From Limisphaerales bacterium (GTDB lineage Bacteria > Verrucomicrobiota > Verrucomicrobiia > Limisphaerales > UBA8199): DNA of 5,510 bases. Of this stretch, positions 5,462 to 5,510 are shown in pieces (position 1 is the stretch's first letter; each line of letters opens with the position of its first letter). A program made the translations under genes and the position numbers. The DNA is taken from contig JANXQE010000740.1 of NCBI GenBank assembly GCA_025356925.1, positions 1-5,510 on the forward strand. Reading direction: 5' to 3'. The notes below the pieces were generated by a model. It made no database searches. It had not been told where the DNA came from and saw nothing but the letters and a program-made list of their open reading frames with translations.

Positions 5462-5510
5462 ATGGGGCTGAATGCTCCGGCCATCAAGCTGCCGCTGGCC
5501 TTCATGCTCA
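5462..5510 (+). CDS. Start of a possible membrane protein, truncated by the window edge
   Basis: Only 16 codons are visible, MGLNAPAIKLPLAFML, becoming hydrophobic at the end as for a first transmembrane helix. The ATG at 5462-5464 is preceded by AGGGA (5449-5453) at eight bases, a fair ribosome binding site. The same frame is open back to an ATG at 5390-5392, which would overlap the DUF2249 gene by 35 bp but has no Shine-Dalgarno sequence. It follows DUF2249 by 37 bp on the same strand and would be the third gene of the rightward operon. The Ala-Pro-x-x-x-Leu-Pro-Leu-x-Phe opening is like that of membrane subunits found in such clusters, but the fragment is too short to name a family. Confidence 0.42.
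   Translation, partial: MGLNAPAIKLPLAFML

Noticed and set aside
4867..5505. Long minus-strand open frame (212 codons) across the DUF2249 gene
   Set aside because: It is antisense to a clear tandem DUF2249 protein in a GC-rich region, and its translation shows no recognisable domain.

Overview
The window looks like accessory, nitrosative-stress-type DNA from a Gram-negative-like bacterium with a c-type cytochrome maturation system. Verrucomicrobiota, Planctomycetota or Acidobacteriota relatives are plausible from the style of the cytochromes, but this is a guess; nothing here fixes the taxonomy.

Layout. At the left edge (about 1-142, minus strand) lies part of an acyl-CoA dehydrogenase gene whose N-terminal coding sequence is missing: the similarity stops abruptly near 140 and an in-frame stop lies just upstream. 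A GC-rich stretch of about 170 bp follows with no convincing gene. Three minus-strand genes then run right to left. They are a YgbA-family ('nitrous oxide-stimulated promoter') cysteine-rich small protein (3913-4194, true start uncertain), a secreted mono-heme protein of unknown function (2590-3900; 12 bp gap), and a 706-residue protein joining a five-helix, cytochrome b-like membrane domain to a pentaheme c-type domain (315-2435). Diverging from them on the plus strand are a small cupin (4496-4891), a tandem DUF2249 protein (4906-5424) and the first codons of what may be a membrane protein running off the right edge.

Regulation ties the set together. Three perfect TTGAC-N4-GTCAA palindromes, the FNR/NNR/DNR-type operator of the CRP-FNR superfamily, occur in the window. 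Two are in the divergent intergenic region and one is in the gap before the pentaheme gene; all lie outside the coding sequences as called. Two of the three have a -10-like hexamer exactly where a class II activator promoter (site centred at -41.5) would put it.

My reading is one small regulon responding to low oxygen and/or nitric oxide. YgbA and DUF2249/cupin proteins are typical companions of nitrogen-oxide metabolism. The membrane b/pentaheme protein could carry electrons from quinol to a periplasmic acceptor, with the mono-heme protein as partner. The biochemical function of the cytochrome pair is inference only.
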